From Streptococcus suis (GTDB taxonomy: Bacteria > Bacillota > Bacilli > Lactobacillales > Streptococcaceae): 64,000 nucleotides of DNA. The stretch's first letter is position 1. Each line of letters begins with the position of its first letter. The notes beneath the pieces were generated by a model. The model was not told the origin of the DNA, made no database searches, and was given only the letters and a program-made list of their open reading frames with translations. The DNA lies in contig NZ_LR738724.1 in assembly GCF_902702775.1 (NCBI RefSeq), positions 1,488,001 to 1,552,000 of the forward strand, read 5' to 3'. Positions 1 through 9,627 of the stretch are shown here, piece after piece. The position numbers and the translations under genes were made by a program.

Positions 1-232
1 TTTTCTCAGGTAAATCAGAATAATCCGATTGATTGATTAAAACACGACCTGTTGTCGGCGTTTGTAAACCACCTGCCAAGGTCAAAAAAGTTGATTTCCC
101 AGACCCGGACGGTCCGATGATTGCGACAAATTCGCCTTCTTCAATGCTAAAATTAGTCGGTTTAAGAGCCGTAATGGTTTGACTGCCATCTTGGAAGGTC
201 TTACTAATATTTTCAAAAATAAGTGTTTTCAT
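1..232 (-). CDS. ABC transporter ATP-binding protein, N-terminal part (runs off the window)
   Basis: Only the first ~77 residues are in the window; the gene continues past base 1. It reads as an ABC ATPase of the MacB/LolD type: a short first strand, then the Walker A motif GPSGSGKS, then a segment ending in the approach to the Q-loop. The ATG at 230-232 follows an AGGAGG ribosome site at good distance. It lies 9 bases downstream of an FtsX-type permease on the same strand, so the two probably form one exporter that uses ATP to drive a membrane or envelope task. The substrate cannot be told from the sequence. Confidence 0.9.
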   Translation of the reverse strand, partial: MKTLIFENISKTFQDGSQTITALKPTNFSIEEGEFVAIIGPSGSGKSTFLTLAGGLQTPTTGRVLINQSDYSDLPEK

Positions 233-241
233 AACAACCTC

Positions 242-1318
242 CTAAGATAGATTTCGTAATGGATCTACCTTAAAGATAGAACGTACAGAGAAACTAGCAC
301 CCAATAGGGCAAATACAACTAGTGCTAGGCCGATTACAATATAGAAGGTCCAGTTATTCTCAAATGGAACAGCGCTTGGCAAGACAAGGGATGACAAATA
401 AGTTCCAGCCAATCCAAGGACGGTTCCCAAACCAGCAAGTAGGAAGGTTTGAGCCAGTACAGAACCTGAAATATAGCCATTTGAAAGACCTTGAATTTTC
501 ATCAAGCCAAAAATCGGTGATTTCTGTGTTGTCAAAACAAAGATAAAAATACCAATAACAATGGCTGAGATGACAATCAAGAATCCTATCATAAAGCCAA
601 AGGTCATATTTTGTGCCTTATATCCTGGCAGATTTTCAATAAAGTCTGCAATGGCAACTTTTTCCAGCTCATCTGGTACAGAAGCGACATCTCCACGAAC
701 GACAATGGCACTAGCAAGATTACTCGTTGCTGCTTGTTGTTTATCAGCCTGCATCAATTCTGCAAACGCCGTAATGTCCATATAGACAACAGGCGCCACT
801 CCAAAATAAGCATTGTCTGTATAACCTACAATGGTCACTTTTTCATCAGTTCCCGACAGATAGACTTCATCACCTAGCCCAAAACCTTCTACTTCTGACA
901 AGGTTTTGTCTACAACGACTTCTCCCGTTTTTTCATACAAACGACCTTCTACAATATTTGGGACGATAAAACTATCAGACTCAACGGCAAAGATGTTTAC
1001 CTTTTCTTTTTCGTCTGAGGTGGCATTTTCATCCACATAGGCAACTCCAGCTTGTTGGCGAATCAAGGCTTTGTCACCAGCGTCCACCCGATCAAGCAAG
1101 GCTGTATCAATTTTTGAAGCTGTTATCAAACGATTGCTTTCTGAATTAAGTAAGACATAATCTGCCTGCCACTTGTCAACAGCTGTTCTATTCTCCTGCA
1201 TGAGACCATAAGCCAAACCTGTCAGGAAAAAGACCAAGTAGGCTATAAGGACTAGCAGGCCCAAAATCAAGCCGTAACGCAACTTATTTTGTCGCATTTC
1301 TTCAATTGCTAAAAACAT
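242..1318 (-). CDS. ABC transporter permease, FtsX/MacB type
   Basis: This 358-aa protein has one membrane segment near residues 15-35, a ~200-residue extracellular domain, then three membrane segments in the last 120 residues. That is the usual four-segment layout of FtsX/MacB_PCD permeases. It partners with the ATPase just downstream. Its ATG directly follows the stop codon of the OsmC-like gene (TAG then ATG), so the three genes are probably cotranscribed and translationally coupled. FtsX-like half exporters of this size act in heme efflux, peptide efflux or lipoprotein handling; nothing here decides among these. Confidence 0.88.
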   Translation of the reverse strand: MFLAIEEMRQNKLRYGLILGLLVLIAYLVFFLTGLAYGLMQENRTAVDKWQADYVLLNSESNRLITASKIDTALLDRVDAGDKALIRQQAGVAYVDENATSDEKEKVNIFAVESDSFIVPNIVEGRLYEKTGEVVVDKTLSEVEGFGLGDEVYLSGTDEKVTIVGYTDNAYFGVAPVVYMDITAFAELMQADKQQAATSNLASAIVVRGDVASVPDELEKVAIADFIENLPGYKAQNMTFGFMIGFLIVISAIVIGIFIFVLTTQKSPIFGLMKIQGLSNGYISGSVLAQTFLLAGLGTVLGLAGTYLSSLVLPSAVPFENNWTFYIVIGLALVVFALLGASFSVRSIFKVDPLRNLS

Positions 1319-1699
1319 CTACTCCACACTTTCTAAGACATAAAAACTTGTCTCAAACTTCAAGTCTTCCCTCAAAAGATCTTTGACTTTACATTTCTTT
1401 TCCACATAGGCAAGAATCTCTTTCTGCTTTTGCGCTGAAACCGACTCTCCAATTCCAATCAACACCTCAAAATGCTGATTGTCCAAGCGACTCTCCACCT
1501 GAACAGGCATGGTTTTATTGCCTTCTTGGCTGGCATAGTAGCCCTGCACACACATGGTCACACAGGCAGCTAAGCCAATGTTCACAAGGCTTACGGGAGT
1601 TTCTCCCTGCTCTGTTACACCAAAAGTATGAACTGGTTCTCCATAACCTTGAGAAACTGCCTGAAACAGACCTTCCCCTTTTACCGTCGTTTGATACAT
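1319..1699 (-). CDS. OsmC/Ohr-like protein
   Basis: This 126-aa protein resembles the OsmC/Ohr family of thiol peroxidases, which reduce organic hydroperoxides. It has an N-terminal beta region, a central helix with the Cys of AACVTM and a second Cys in ECK-like context near the C-terminus (KKCKV). I start it at the ATG at 1697-1699 because a GGAGG ribosome site sits 6 bases before it; an in-frame ATG four codons earlier lies upstream of that site. It is first of a three-gene unit with an ABC exporter. The family is fairly clear; enzyme activity is inferred. Confidence 0.75.
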   Translation of the reverse strand: MYQTTVKGEGLFQAVSQGYGEPVHTFGVTEQGETPVSLVNIGLAACVTMCVQGYYASQEGNKTMPVQVESRLDNQHFEVLIGIGESVSAQKQKEILAYVEKKCKVKDLLREDLKFETSFYVLESVE

Positions 1700-1802
1700 A
1701 AACACCTCCACATACTTGAAACCATTCTATTCTTTTTTGCAACCCTTTGCAAGAATGTGAACTAGAAAAAGATTGGAAATTTTCCAATCCTTTTCATTCT
1801 CA

Positions 1803-2849
1803 TTAAATCAAATGACTTTCACGTTTTTCAAACATTTCCTTGGCCAAACGAACAAGCTCTTCAATCAAGTCTGGGTAAGCAAGTCCCATATTATCCCAAA
1901 GGAGTGGATACATAGACCACTGAGTAAAGCCTGGCATGGTGTTGAGCTCATTCAGGAAGATGTCTCCGTCTTCAGTCAGGAAGAAATCACAGCGAGAAAG
2001 GCCACAACCACCGATAGCACGGAAGGCCTTGGCAGCATTGTCCCGCATGGTATCCATGATAGACTCATCAATCTTAGCTGGAATTTCCATGGTGATTTTG
2101 TTGTCGATGTATTTGGCATCGTAGTCATAAAAAGCAACGTCTTTGACTACTTCACCAGGAAGTGTCGTTTTCACGTCAGCATTTCCCAAAAGACCAACCT
2201 CAATCTCACGCGCATTAACCCCCTGCTCAACGAGGACACGGCTGTCATACTTGAAAGCCAGATCAAGCGCCTTACGCAAGCCAGCTAAATCCTCTGCCTT
2301 AGAGATACCGACACTTGATCCCATATTAGCTGGTTTTACAAAGACCGGATAAGTCAATTTTTCTTCAATCTCTGCAATCTTATCGTCGATAGTTTCACCC
2401 TCGATAACTGCCACATAAGGTACTTGGGAGATTCCTGCTGATTCAAGAACGCGCTTAGTTGTAATCTTGTCCATGGCAACGCTGGAAGACAAGATGTTGG
2501 TACCCACGTACGGCATACGAAGTACTTCCAAGAAGCCTTGAATTGACCCGTCTTCTCCCATTGGTCCATGAAGAACAGGGAAAACGACTGCCTTTTCTTC
2601 ATAAATATCGCTCGGACGGATTTTTTGCTCTTCAACAATTGTCGCGTTTGTCATGAGTTTTTCATCGGCAGACGGTGTTTGAGAAAACTCTTGCGTCTTA
2701 ATAAAGTCCCCAGTTTGTGTGATGAAATAGGTTTTGACAAAAAATTTATCATAATTGATGGCACGCATGACGCTTTCGGCAGACAGAACGGATACCTCAC
2801 GCTCTGCAGAACGCCCACCATATAGTAAAATCAAGGTTTCTTTTGACAT
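1803..2849 (-). CDS. ddl: D-alanine--D-alanine ligase
   Basis: This 348-aa cytoplasmic ATP-grasp enzyme joins two D-alanines to make the dipeptide at the end of the peptidoglycan stem. Visible family features are the N-terminal [13 protein letters not shown] loop, the [12 protein letters not shown] substrate segment, the ATP-grasp [12 protein letters not shown] loop and the C-terminal [10 protein letters not shown] metal-binding segment. I chose the ATG at 2847-2849, giving MSKETL, because it follows a GAAGG site; an upstream in-frame extension of 18 residues has no support. The gene lies downstream of recR and pbp2B, a conserved streptococcal cell-wall neighbourhood. Confidence 0.96.
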   Translation of the reverse strand: MSKETLILLYGGRSAEREVSVLSAESVMRAINYDKFFVKTYFITQTGDFIKTQEFSQTPSADEKLMTNATIVEEQKIRPSDIYEEKAVVFPVLHGPMGEDGSIQGFLEVLRMPYVGTNILSSSVAMDKITTKRVLESAGISQVPYVAVIEGETIDDKIAEIEEKLTYPVFVKPANMGSSVGISKAEDLAGLRKALDLAFKYDSRVLVEQGVNAREIEVGLLGNADVKTTLPGEVVKDVAFYDYDAKYIDNKITMEIPAKIDESIMDTMRDNAAKAFRAIGGCGLSRCDFFLTEDGDIFLNELNTMPGFTQWSMYPLLWDNMGLAYPDLIEELVRLAKEMFEKRESHLI

Positions 2850-2953
2850 ATATTTTCCTTCCTGTATCAACGCTATTACTCTTAGTATAGCATAATTTAA
2901 CAAATCATATCTATCCTATCTTAAAATTAGGAACGTATCTAACTACAGAGCAG

Positions 2954-3550
2954 CTATAGCTCTGTACGGTTTTCAATAGCCCTCAACAGGGTCACTTCAT
3001 CTGCATATTCAATATCACTGCCTACCGCTAAGCCACGAGCTAGTCGGGTTACTTTGATTCCCGCAGGTTTGAGGACACGTGATATATACATAGATGTAGC
3101 CTCTCCATCTGCTGTTGCATTGGTCGCCACAATAACTTCTGTAACCTCATTGTCCATCAGGCGAGTGAGAAGGGTTTTCAAATTAATATCATCTGGTCCG
3201 ATACCATTCATGGGGGAAATCAAGCCATGCAAGACATGATAAAGACCGTGGTATTCTTGAATATTTTCCAAAGCTGTAACATCTCGACTATCCTCTACAA
3301 TCAAAATAGTAGATTGGTCTCGCGTTGAGTCCTGGCAAATGGCACAGGGGTCCTGATCTGTCAAATTACCACAAATAGAGCAATAAGATAGGTCTCGCTT
3401 GGCTGCCAATAAATTTTTCGCAAATTCATTAACGACATCATCCTCCATGCCAATAGTATAAAAAGCTAAACGGGTAGCCGTTTTTATACCGATACCTGGC
3501 AATTTAGAATAACTATCAATTAACTTGGCAATAGGTGTAGGGTAAAGCAT
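2954..3550 (-). CDS. recR: Recombination mediator RecR
   Basis: RecR works with RecF and RecO to load RecA on gapped DNA. This 198-aa protein has the usual length and order: a helix-hairpin-helix near residues 10-30 ([15 protein letters not shown]), a four-cysteine zinc finger around residues 57-72 (CSICGN...CAIC) and a Toprim domain starting near [10 protein letters not shown]. It starts 8 bases after the end of pbp2B on the same strand, so the two are almost certainly cotranscribed. Nothing is odd in the sequence. Confidence 0.97.
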   Translation of the reverse strand: MLYPTPIAKLIDSYSKLPGIGIKTATRLAFYTIGMEDDVVNEFAKNLLAAKRDLSYCSICGNLTDQDPCAICQDSTRDQSTILIVEDSRDVTALENIQEYHGLYHVLHGLISPMNGIGPDDINLKTLLTRLMDNEVTEVIVATNATADGEATSMYISRVLKPAGIKVTRLARGLAVGSDIEYADEVTLLRAIENRTEL

Positions 3551-3558
3551 AAGCCTCC

Positions 3559-5634
3559 TTAATTCATTGGGTGAAGTGATTGATATAAATTGATAATTTC
3601 TTGAGTAATTGTCTTAGTAGTTGTTGAACTTTGATTGGTCAAATTTGGTAGGACAACTGCTACCGCAATTTGAGGATTATCACTAGGTGCATAAGCAACA
3701 ACGTTGGTATTGACCGCAGTAACCACATCCCCAGAAGCTGTCGTTGTATAGGTTTCGGCTGTACCAGTCTTGGCACTGATGGTCACAGCCGCACCACGAC
3801 CGATAGCACTACCTGTATTAAAGCGCCCACTACCATTGACAACTTGGTAGAAACCTTGACGAAGAAGAGACATATCTTCAGCGGAAATATTAACCTGATT
3901 CATCTCCTTACCAGATACGGTTTCAATTAATTCTCCCAAACCACCTTGGGCATTATTCCCATAAATTCCCTCAACGAGGTGTGGAGAAATCCGTGTTCCA
4001 TTATTCGCAATGGTCGCTGCATACTGTGCCATCTGCATCGGTGTATAGTTATCAAACTGTCCAAAAGCGTTGGTAATAAAGTTGGCTGTCGAATACTCTT
4101 CCGGTAAAAATCCTGTAGATTCGAGTGGCAGGTCAATACCTGTTGACGCACCTAAACCATACTCTGCAAAAGTCGAACGAAGCTTAGTCATGGCATTTGT
4201 CAATGTATCGCCATCATTCAAATACATGTTAGCTGAATAGGTCTGACCAAGTAGTCCTAAGGCAATCTTAACCATGTAGACGTTAGAAGAATATTCTAGA
4301 GCCTCTGTCGCATCAATATTAAAACTACCATAGGCCCCATACCAAGATGTAATTGGTGCTGAACCTGCAAAATATATTGGTTCGTCTAACTGCACTTGAT
4401 TGCCACTGATAACTCCATTTTCCCAACCAGAGCTGATTGTCGCTCCTTTGACGATGGAACCTGGTGTGAAAACACTTGTAATAGTACCAAGGGCATCTTC
4501 TGTTATGCTACCTGCTCCTTTTTCATGACTGTATCCCGACATGGCAAGCACCGCACCTGTTGAAGGTTCCAATGCGACTGCATAAACTCCTTCCGAGTAA
4601 AGTGCACTACCAGTAGCCAGCTCACTTTCAAAGTATTTTTTCAAAATAGCATTGACCCCATCTTGAAAGGCTAAATCAATAGTCAGTTTAATATTATTTC
4701 CCTGCTGCCCTTCTTGAATTGTCTCAATACTTTCGACATTGCCATTTCGATCAAGGTTGATTTGTTTTTTCTCACGTTGACCTTGTAAGACTTCTTCATA
4801 TTGTTTCTCGAGGTAGGCAGTTCCCACACGGTCATTTGGTGAGTAGCCCTTGGAGAGATAGTATTCCGCATCTTCCGCAGGCAAACCAGCCTGTTCACTC
4901 GTTACTGTACCAATAATAGAGCTGAGGGAAGTTGGTAAAATCGTCCGTTGCCAGTTGTTAGTCGTTGAAATGCCTGGAAGTTGACTTTCATTGGCTACAA
5001 TATGAGCAACCTGTTCAGCAGTTAGAGTATCTGTTACCAAATTAACAGTAGAGAAGTAAGTAGCTCCATTCATCTGCTTAAACAGTTCAATCGCCTTGCT
5101 ATCTTGCTCAGAATATTGTAACGCTTCAGCAGGGATACTATCAACCGCATTAGAATAAATTGTCGATTCACTCAGGTAGTTGCCATCAGAATCGTATTTT
5201 TTATCTTCTGGCAAGGCCTCGACTACCTGACGATAAACTTCTTCATCCGCCAAATAATAGTCTGCCTTATCACGTTGAGTAATTGTTACGTCCGACACAT
5301 TGACCCACTGCAAGAGTTTATTAGCTACTTCTTTCATTTCCTGAGCAGACATCTTGTTGGAACGTGTGAAGGAGACAACCTGCTGAATCTCGTTTTCAAC
5401 CAAAGGTTTTCCCTGTGCATCGTAAATCTGCCCACGGATAGAGCCATTGCTGATGATTTTCTGACTGGCAGTAGACAGCTTATTACTATAAAAATCATGA
5501 TTGATAATCTGCATATCTGCCAGACGCAATATCAAAACTAGGAAAAGAAAAATCACGATAGAAAATAAAATATTTAAACGAAGGGAAATAAAATTTCCAT
5601 CGTGTTCCAAAGGCTTGTTCTTTCTTTTTTTCAC
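3559..5634 (-). CDS. pbp2B: Class B penicillin-binding protein 2B (transpeptidase)
   Basis: This 691-aa transpeptidase cross-links peptidoglycan. It has a short cytoplasmic tail, one membrane anchor (about residues 20-42), a dimerisation domain and a C-terminal transpeptidase domain. The three active-site motifs are visible: S393-I-V-K396, S449-S-N451 and K622-T-G624. The start is a GTG with a GAGGT site 7 bases upstream. The residue after SSN is Val452, where pneumococcal PBP2b normally has Thr446, a position tied to beta-lactam susceptibility in that species; from memory I cannot say whether Val is normal in this species. The gene heads the pbp2B-recR unit. Confidence 0.96.
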   Translation of the reverse strand: MKKRKNKPLEHDGNFISLRLNILFSIVIFLFLVLILRLADMQIINHDFYSNKLSTASQKIISNGSIRGQIYDAQGKPLVENEIQQVVSFTRSNKMSAQEMKEVANKLLQWVNVSDVTITQRDKADYYLADEEVYRQVVEALPEDKKYDSDGNYLSESTIYSNAVDSIPAEALQYSEQDSKAIELFKQMNGATYFSTVNLVTDTLTAEQVAHIVANESQLPGISTTNNWQRTILPTSLSSIIGTVTSEQAGLPAEDAEYYLSKGYSPNDRVGTAYLEKQYEEVLQGQREKKQINLDRNGNVESIETIQEGQQGNNIKLTIDLAFQDGVNAILKKYFESELATGSALYSEGVYAVALEPSTGAVLAMSGYSHEKGAGSITEDALGTITSVFTPGSIVKGATISSGWENGVISGNQVQLDEPIYFAGSAPITSWYGAYGSFNIDATEALEYSSNVYMVKIALGLLGQTYSANMYLNDGDTLTNAMTKLRSTFAEYGLGASTGIDLPLESTGFLPEEYSTANFITNAFGQFDNYTPMQMAQYAATIANNGTRISPHLVEGIYGNNAQGGLGELIETVSGKEMNQVNISAEDMSLLRQGFYQVVNGSGRFNTGSAIGRGAAVTISAKTGTAETYTTTASGDVVTAVNTNVVAYAPSDNPQIAVAVVLPNLTNQSSTTTKTITQEIINLYQSLHPMN

Positions 5635-5725
5635 TTCAAAGACCTCATTCTAGAAATATCCTTCTTATTATACCACAGGCAAAAAATATTTTTTAGACAG
5701 AGCCTCCTTTTCAGAAAATATTTTC

Positions 5726-7111
5726 TTATGATTTCTTCACGAGACAAGCTTGCACTATCTCCCATTGACTGTGAACAGATGTTTCCACAAACTGTTGATC
5801 ATGGGAAATCAAGAGGACACTTCCTTCATATTCTTTCAAGAATGTTTCCAAAGCCTCAATAGCTGCCATATCTAGAAAATTTGTCGGTTCATCTAATATC
5901 AAAAGATTTGCATCCGCCACCAATACCTTAGCTAAGGAGAGACGCACACGCTCACCACCAGACAGATTTGCTACCTTCTGCTGAGCCTTATCGTAAGAAA
6001 GTCCTAACATACCTAATAAATTGAGAATCGTCATCCTATCTTGAAGAGAGGTACAACTAACATTTTCAAAAGCAGTCTTTTCTTCATCAAGGTTTATCAA
6101 ATCCTGTGCAAAATAAGCAATTTTTAACTTAGGATTATAATAGCCTGCTAATTCTTTCCTTAATAATTTTTGGACAAAACTAGTCTTTCCAGAACCATTC
6201 GCCCCCACTAAGGCTAACTTCTCCCCAAACGTCATCCCTATCTGAGGGAAACCAAATAAATACTTTTCCCTAATCCAGAGCTGACCAGCCTGTAAGCGAA
6301 AGAGGCTGTGAAGACCAGTATCCAAAGCACCTTTCGCTTCCATCTTTACCCACGCCTCCTTTCTGGGCTGACTAACCTTTTCCAACCTCTCAATCCTTTT
6401 CTCTAACTGTTTAGCAGACTTAGCCATTGACTTGGCTTGACTATCATAGGAACCCATCATAGCACTGACTTTCCACTCAGACGATGAAACACTTTTCTTT
6501 CTCTTCCCCATCTTCTGAGCCTTGACCTGACGCTCTTGTTGGGCTTTTTTTAGTTGAGCGACTTTTTTCTGATAGGCTTCATAAGCCTCCTGCTGTCCTT
6601 CTCGCCTAGCCCGGCGACTTTCTACAAACGCCTCGTAATTCCCTGTATAGACCTGAATACTTCCTTCTTCTAAATGCCAAATGTGACTGGCTATTTGATT
6701 GAGAAAATGCCGATCATGACTGACAACCAGTAGACTTCCACGATAGCGTTTGATTTGTTTGATCAGCTTTTTCTGATGTTCTTGATCCAAATTGGCAGTT
6801 GGTTCATCCATGATTAACAACTGTGGTCTTTGGGCAAAAGCCTCTTGAATAGACTTCCAAACCTGTTCCCCACCTGAAAGCGAGCTCCTTTCCTGTAACT
6901 GGGGCACATAGGCCCAGTCTGCTTTTACCTCAATCTGACCAGCAAAATCCCTATCTAGTCCCAGCAAGATTTTCAAAAAAGTAGACTTGCCAACACCGTT
7001 ATTTCCAACCAAACCAACCTTTTGACCAGCTTGAAGGCTCAACTGCTTGATTGTAAACAAACTTCGTCCCGCAAATTCCTTCTCTAATTGAATACATTTC
7101 ATTACTTCCAT
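5726..7111 (-). CDS. ABC-F family ATPase (ribosome-protection type candidate)
   Basis: This 461-aa protein has two ABC ATPase domains on one chain and no membrane segments. Walker A motifs are at GNNGVGKS (~residue 37) and GANGSGKT (~300); signatures are LSGGE twice; Walker B regions end in MDEPT and LDEPT. Between them is a long basic, coiled linker (~residues 165-265) rich in Lys, Arg and Gln. This layout is ABC-F, which acts on ribosomes and not as a transporter. The short first domain and long linker recall the Vga/Msr/Lsa resistance group; a resistance phenotype is inference. Start ATG follows AGAGG. Its long leader is described separately. Confidence 0.9.
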   Translation of the reverse strand: MEVMKCIQLEKEFAGRSLFTIKQLSLQAGQKVGLVGNNGVGKSTFLKILLGLDRDFAGQIEVKADWAYVPQLQERSSLSGGEQVWKSIQEAFAQRPQLLIMDEPTANLDQEHQKKLIKQIKRYRGSLLVVSHDRHFLNQIASHIWHLEEGSIQVYTGNYEAFVESRRARREGQQEAYEAYQKKVAQLKKAQQERQVKAQKMGKRKKSVSSSEWKVSAMMGSYDSQAKSMAKSAKQLEKRIERLEKVSQPRKEAWVKMEAKGALDTGLHSLFRLQAGQLWIREKYLFGFPQIGMTFGEKLALVGANGSGKTSFVQKLLRKELAGYYNPKLKIAYFAQDLINLDEEKTAFENVSCTSLQDRMTILNLLGMLGLSYDKAQQKVANLSGGERVRLSLAKVLVADANLLILDEPTNFLDMAAIEALETFLKEYEGSVLLISHDQQFVETSVHSQWEIVQACLVKKS

Positions 7112-7246
7112 ATAGACCTCTTTTCTTCACAAAAAGGGCCCCTATTCTGCTCAATGAACAAGAAAAAAGCCATGCAAAACATGACCTTTCCCTATGGAAA
7201 AAGTCACATGAATAGTAAGCCCTTATGAGCAGTCTTATCCCTTGTG

Positions 7247-7348
7247 TAGTCATTTAGTTTATCTTCTATTACTTCGTTAACTCGCTTTGCCGTACTTCAG
7301 TACAGCCTGCAGCTCGTTGCCTAGTACTAAAAGCAAACTAAAAGACTA
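7247..7348. repeat. MITE-like hairpin repeat
   Basis: The 102-base element has 14-base terminal inverted repeats with one mismatch (TAGTCATTTAGTTT at 7247-7260 against AAACTAAAAGACTA at 7335-7348). The similarity continues imperfectly inward for about 40 bases per arm. A GTACT-TC-AGTAC hairpin sits in the middle. It has no coding capacity of its own. This is the shape of a streptococcal miniature inverted-repeat element; I cannot name the family from memory. Confidence 0.6.
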
Positions 7349-7400
7349 AATTATCAAATAATTGATTTTCAACAAGTTTTAAGAACGACTAATAAGTAGC

Positions 7401-7412
7401 TTAATTATTCAT
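7401..7412 (-). CDS. Three-codon upstream ORF (Met-Asn-Asn) in the ABC-F leader
   Basis: ATG-AAT-AAT-TAA is preceded by a GAGGTGA ribosome site (7419-7425) at a spacing of 6 bases. It starts about 25 bases after the predicted transcription start. Such a strong site in front of a three-codon frame is unlikely to serve anything except regulation, possibly by stalling ribosomes. Translation is not proven. Confidence 0.4.
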   Translation of the reverse strand: MNN

Positions 7413-7442
7413 GTAACTTCACCTCACGTATTTTATATATTT

Positions 7443-7471
7443 ATTCTAAACAAGTTAAATGAATTTGTCAA
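7443..7471 (-). promoter_or_regulatory. Promoter of the ABC-F leader
   Basis: TTGACA (7466-7471) and TAGAAT (7443-7448) are separated by exactly 17 bases. The -35 box overlaps the vicX stop codon, so the ABC-F gene can be expressed independently of the vic operon upstream. Confidence 0.65.
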
Positions 7472-8271
7472 ATCTTGGTCAAGGCAGTCGCTGTATCTGG
7501 CGATGTGTCATAGACTTGGAAATCTACTCCAACTCCTAAATCAGCCTGCGCCAACTGATTAACCATGGTCATGTGAGCCAATTCCTTGATATTGTTTTCC
7601 TTTGACAAATGCCCTAGGTAAATCTTTTTGGTCCGATTTCCAAGTGAGCGAATCATGGCATCAGCTCCATCTTCGTTACAAAGATGGCCCTTATCGGATA
7701 GAATCCGTTGCTTCAAATTCCATGAATAAGAACCCGAGCGCAAAATTTCAATATCATGGTTCGATTCAATCAAATAAGCATCGGCATTTTCTACAATTCC
7801 AACCATGCGGTCACTGACATAGCCTGTATCCGTCAATATAACAAAGGATTTGTCATCCTTCATAAAACGGTAAAATTGCGGACATGCAGCATCGTGACTA
7901 ACTCCAAAGGACTCAATGTCTAGGTCGCCAAAAGTCTTCATAGCACCCAATTCGAAGATATGTTTTTGAGCCACATCAATCTTGCCCAATTTGCTCTCCA
8001 TAGCCTGCCAGGTCAATTCATTGGCATAAATGTCCATCCCATACTTACGTGCTAAAACACCGATACCATGGATGTGATCACTATGTTCATGCGTTACCAG
8101 GATAGCATCAATATCCTCAGGCTTTCGGTCAATTTCCGCCAAAAGACTGGTAATCTTTTTCCCTGATAAGCCAGCATCCACTAAGATTTTCTTTTTATCT
8201 GTTTCCAAGTAAAAACAATTCCCGCTGGACCCCGAAGCTAAAATACTATAATTAAAACCTTTTCCGATCAT
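7468..8271 (-). CDS. vicX: VicX/WalJ (YycJ) metallo-beta-lactamase-fold hydrolase
   Basis: This 267-aa cytoplasmic protein is the third gene of the streptococcal vicRKX operon. Its metal site is visible as THEHSDH (~residues 60-66), with further ligands in GVSHDA, LTDTGY and the C-terminal GHLS. The family is linked to DNA processing and to coordination of cell-wall growth with division. It begins 6 bases after the vicK stop. Length and motifs fit the family. Confidence 0.94.
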   Translation of the reverse strand: MIGKGFNYSILASGSSGNCFYLETDKKKILVDAGLSGKKITSLLAEIDRKPEDIDAILVTHEHSDHIHGIGVLARKYGMDIYANELTWQAMESKLGKIDVAQKHIFELGAMKTFGDLDIESFGVSHDAACPQFYRFMKDDKSFVILTDTGYVSDRMVGIVENADAYLIESNHDIEILRSGSYSWNLKQRILSDKGHLCNEDGADAMIRSLGNRTKKIYLGHLSKENNIKELAHMTMVNQLAQADLGVGVDFQVYDTSPDTATALTKI

Positions 8272-8277
8272 ATTCTC

Positions 8278-9627
8278 CTATTCTTCCTCATCTGAATCAT
8301 CCCACTCATCTAGTGCGATGTCCTTGCTGTACGGCAAGACAATTGTAAACGTTGAGCCATGACCATATTCGCTTTTAGCCCAGATAAAGCCCTTATGTTG
8401 TTTTACGATTTCTTTTGCAATAGCTAAACCAAGACCTGTACCACCTTGGGCACGAGATCGTGCCTTGTCCACGCGATAGAATCGGTCAAAAATTCTAGGT
8501 AAATCTGCTTTCGGAATCCCCAGACCTTCGTCTGAGACGGACACAATCAACTGGCTATCTGTGGTCTTCATGCTGAAGGTAATTGTCCCGCCGTCTGGCG
8601 AATATTTAATGGCATTATTTAAGATATTATCCAAAACCTGAGTCATCTTATCTGTATCAATCTCAACCCAAATAGGACTGATTTGATAGTCACGAACAAT
8701 CGTATAGACCTTATCAGAATCAGCATTTTTCATTTGGTCAAAACGGTTAAGAATAAAGGTCACAAAAGCAGTAAAGTTTATCAGTTCGACATCTATCTGA
8801 CCAACCTGATTATCAATGCGCGATAAACTTAGGAGGTCTGTAATCATCCGCATCATGCGGTTGGTCTCATCTAAGGATACCTTAACAAAACTCGGTGCAA
8901 CAGACTCCGTTAGCGCTCCCTCATCCAGAGCCTCTAGATAGGATTTGACGGAAGTCAATGGCGTACGCAATTCATGACTCACATTTGACACAAACAGCCT
9001 ACGTTCCCGTTCTTCCTTGGCCTGCTCGGTCATATCATGTAAGACGACAACCAAGCCAGAAATCAGACCACTCTCACTACGAATCGTGGCAAAATTAGCG
9101 CGTAAAGTCAGAAATTCTTCGTTTTCATTGGTGTGATCAATCACAATCTCAGGTGTCTGAGCCAACAAATCTCTCAATGTGTAACGATCTGATAAATCTA
9201 AAACCTCGAGCAGGTGATACTGCTCCTGCTTTTGGCTAGAAAGCCCCAACTGTTTCTGGGCCATATCGTTAATCATGATGATCCGTCCGATACGGTCTGT
9301 AGCAATAACACCGTCACTCATATAGGACAAGATGGAAGTCAGACGCGTCTTTTCTTGTTCTAAATTATCATGAGTTAAGCGGATGACCTCGGACAGATCA
9401 TTAAGAGAATTCGCCATGTCTGTGATTTCAGGACTTCCCCTCATGTCTAACACATCTGCATAATTCCCCTCAATTAAGGCGTTGACTTTTTGATTGAGTT
9501 GTTTAATTTGCTTATTATCCCGATAGTTTTCAATCAAAAGGACCGTCAGAGCAATTAGAAAGCCAATCAAAATGACAACAAACCAAAATTCTGCCGTGGT
9601 CATTAAATAACGTAATTGATTAATCAT
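8278..9627 (-). CDS. vicK: Sensor histidine kinase VicK (WalK)
   Basis: This 449-aa kinase senses cell-wall state and phosphorylates VicR. It has a single N-terminal membrane segment (about residues 12-33) and virtually no extracellular domain, the known streptococcal form. HAMP follows (~35-90), then PAS (~95-200), the H-box SHELRTP with His218, the N-box NAIKYSP and glycine boxes DEGLGIP and GTGLGLAI. It overlaps the vicR stop by 8 bases, so translation is coupled. Confidence 0.97.
   Translation of the reverse strand: MINQLRYLMTTAEFWFVVILIGFLIALTVLLIENYRDNKQIKQLNQKVNALIEGNYADVLDMRGSPEITDMANSLNDLSEVIRLTHDNLEQEKTRLTSILSYMSDGVIATDRIGRIIMINDMAQKQLGLSSQKQEQYHLLEVLDLSDRYTLRDLLAQTPEIVIDHTNENEEFLTLRANFATIRSESGLISGLVVVLHDMTEQAKEERERRLFVSNVSHELRTPLTSVKSYLEALDEGALTESVAPSFVKVSLDETNRMMRMITDLLSLSRIDNQVGQIDVELINFTAFVTFILNRFDQMKNADSDKVYTIVRDYQISPIWVEIDTDKMTQVLDNILNNAIKYSPDGGTITFSMKTTDSQLIVSVSDEGLGIPKADLPRIFDRFYRVDKARSRAQGGTGLGLAIAKEIVKQHKGFIWAKSEYGHGSTFTIVLPYSKDIALDEWDDSDEEE

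Larger units (their letters stand above)
7112..7436 (-). promoter_or_regulatory. Long 5' leader of the ABC-F gene, attenuator candidate
   Basis: A promoter at 7443-7471 would give a leader of about 325 bases before the ABC-F start. In transcript order it holds a three-codon ORF with its own strong ribosome site, a MITE-like repeat, and a hairpin at 7180-7208 with a 10-13 pair stem and a three-base loop, followed by a GC block (7136-7143) and T-run just before the gene's ribosome site. Antibiotic-controlled leaders with tiny ORFs are known for several ABC-F resistance genes, so attenuation is a reasonable inference. The folding has not been computed. Confidence 0.5.

Noticed and set aside
6999..7253. 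84-codon frame on the minus strand in the ABC-F leader, starting inside the MITE-like repeat
   Set aside because: It has only a weak ribosome site, runs through the hairpin and into the ABC-F coding region in another frame, and has no recognisable protein character. It could still be a leader frame, but the three-codon ORF is better supported.
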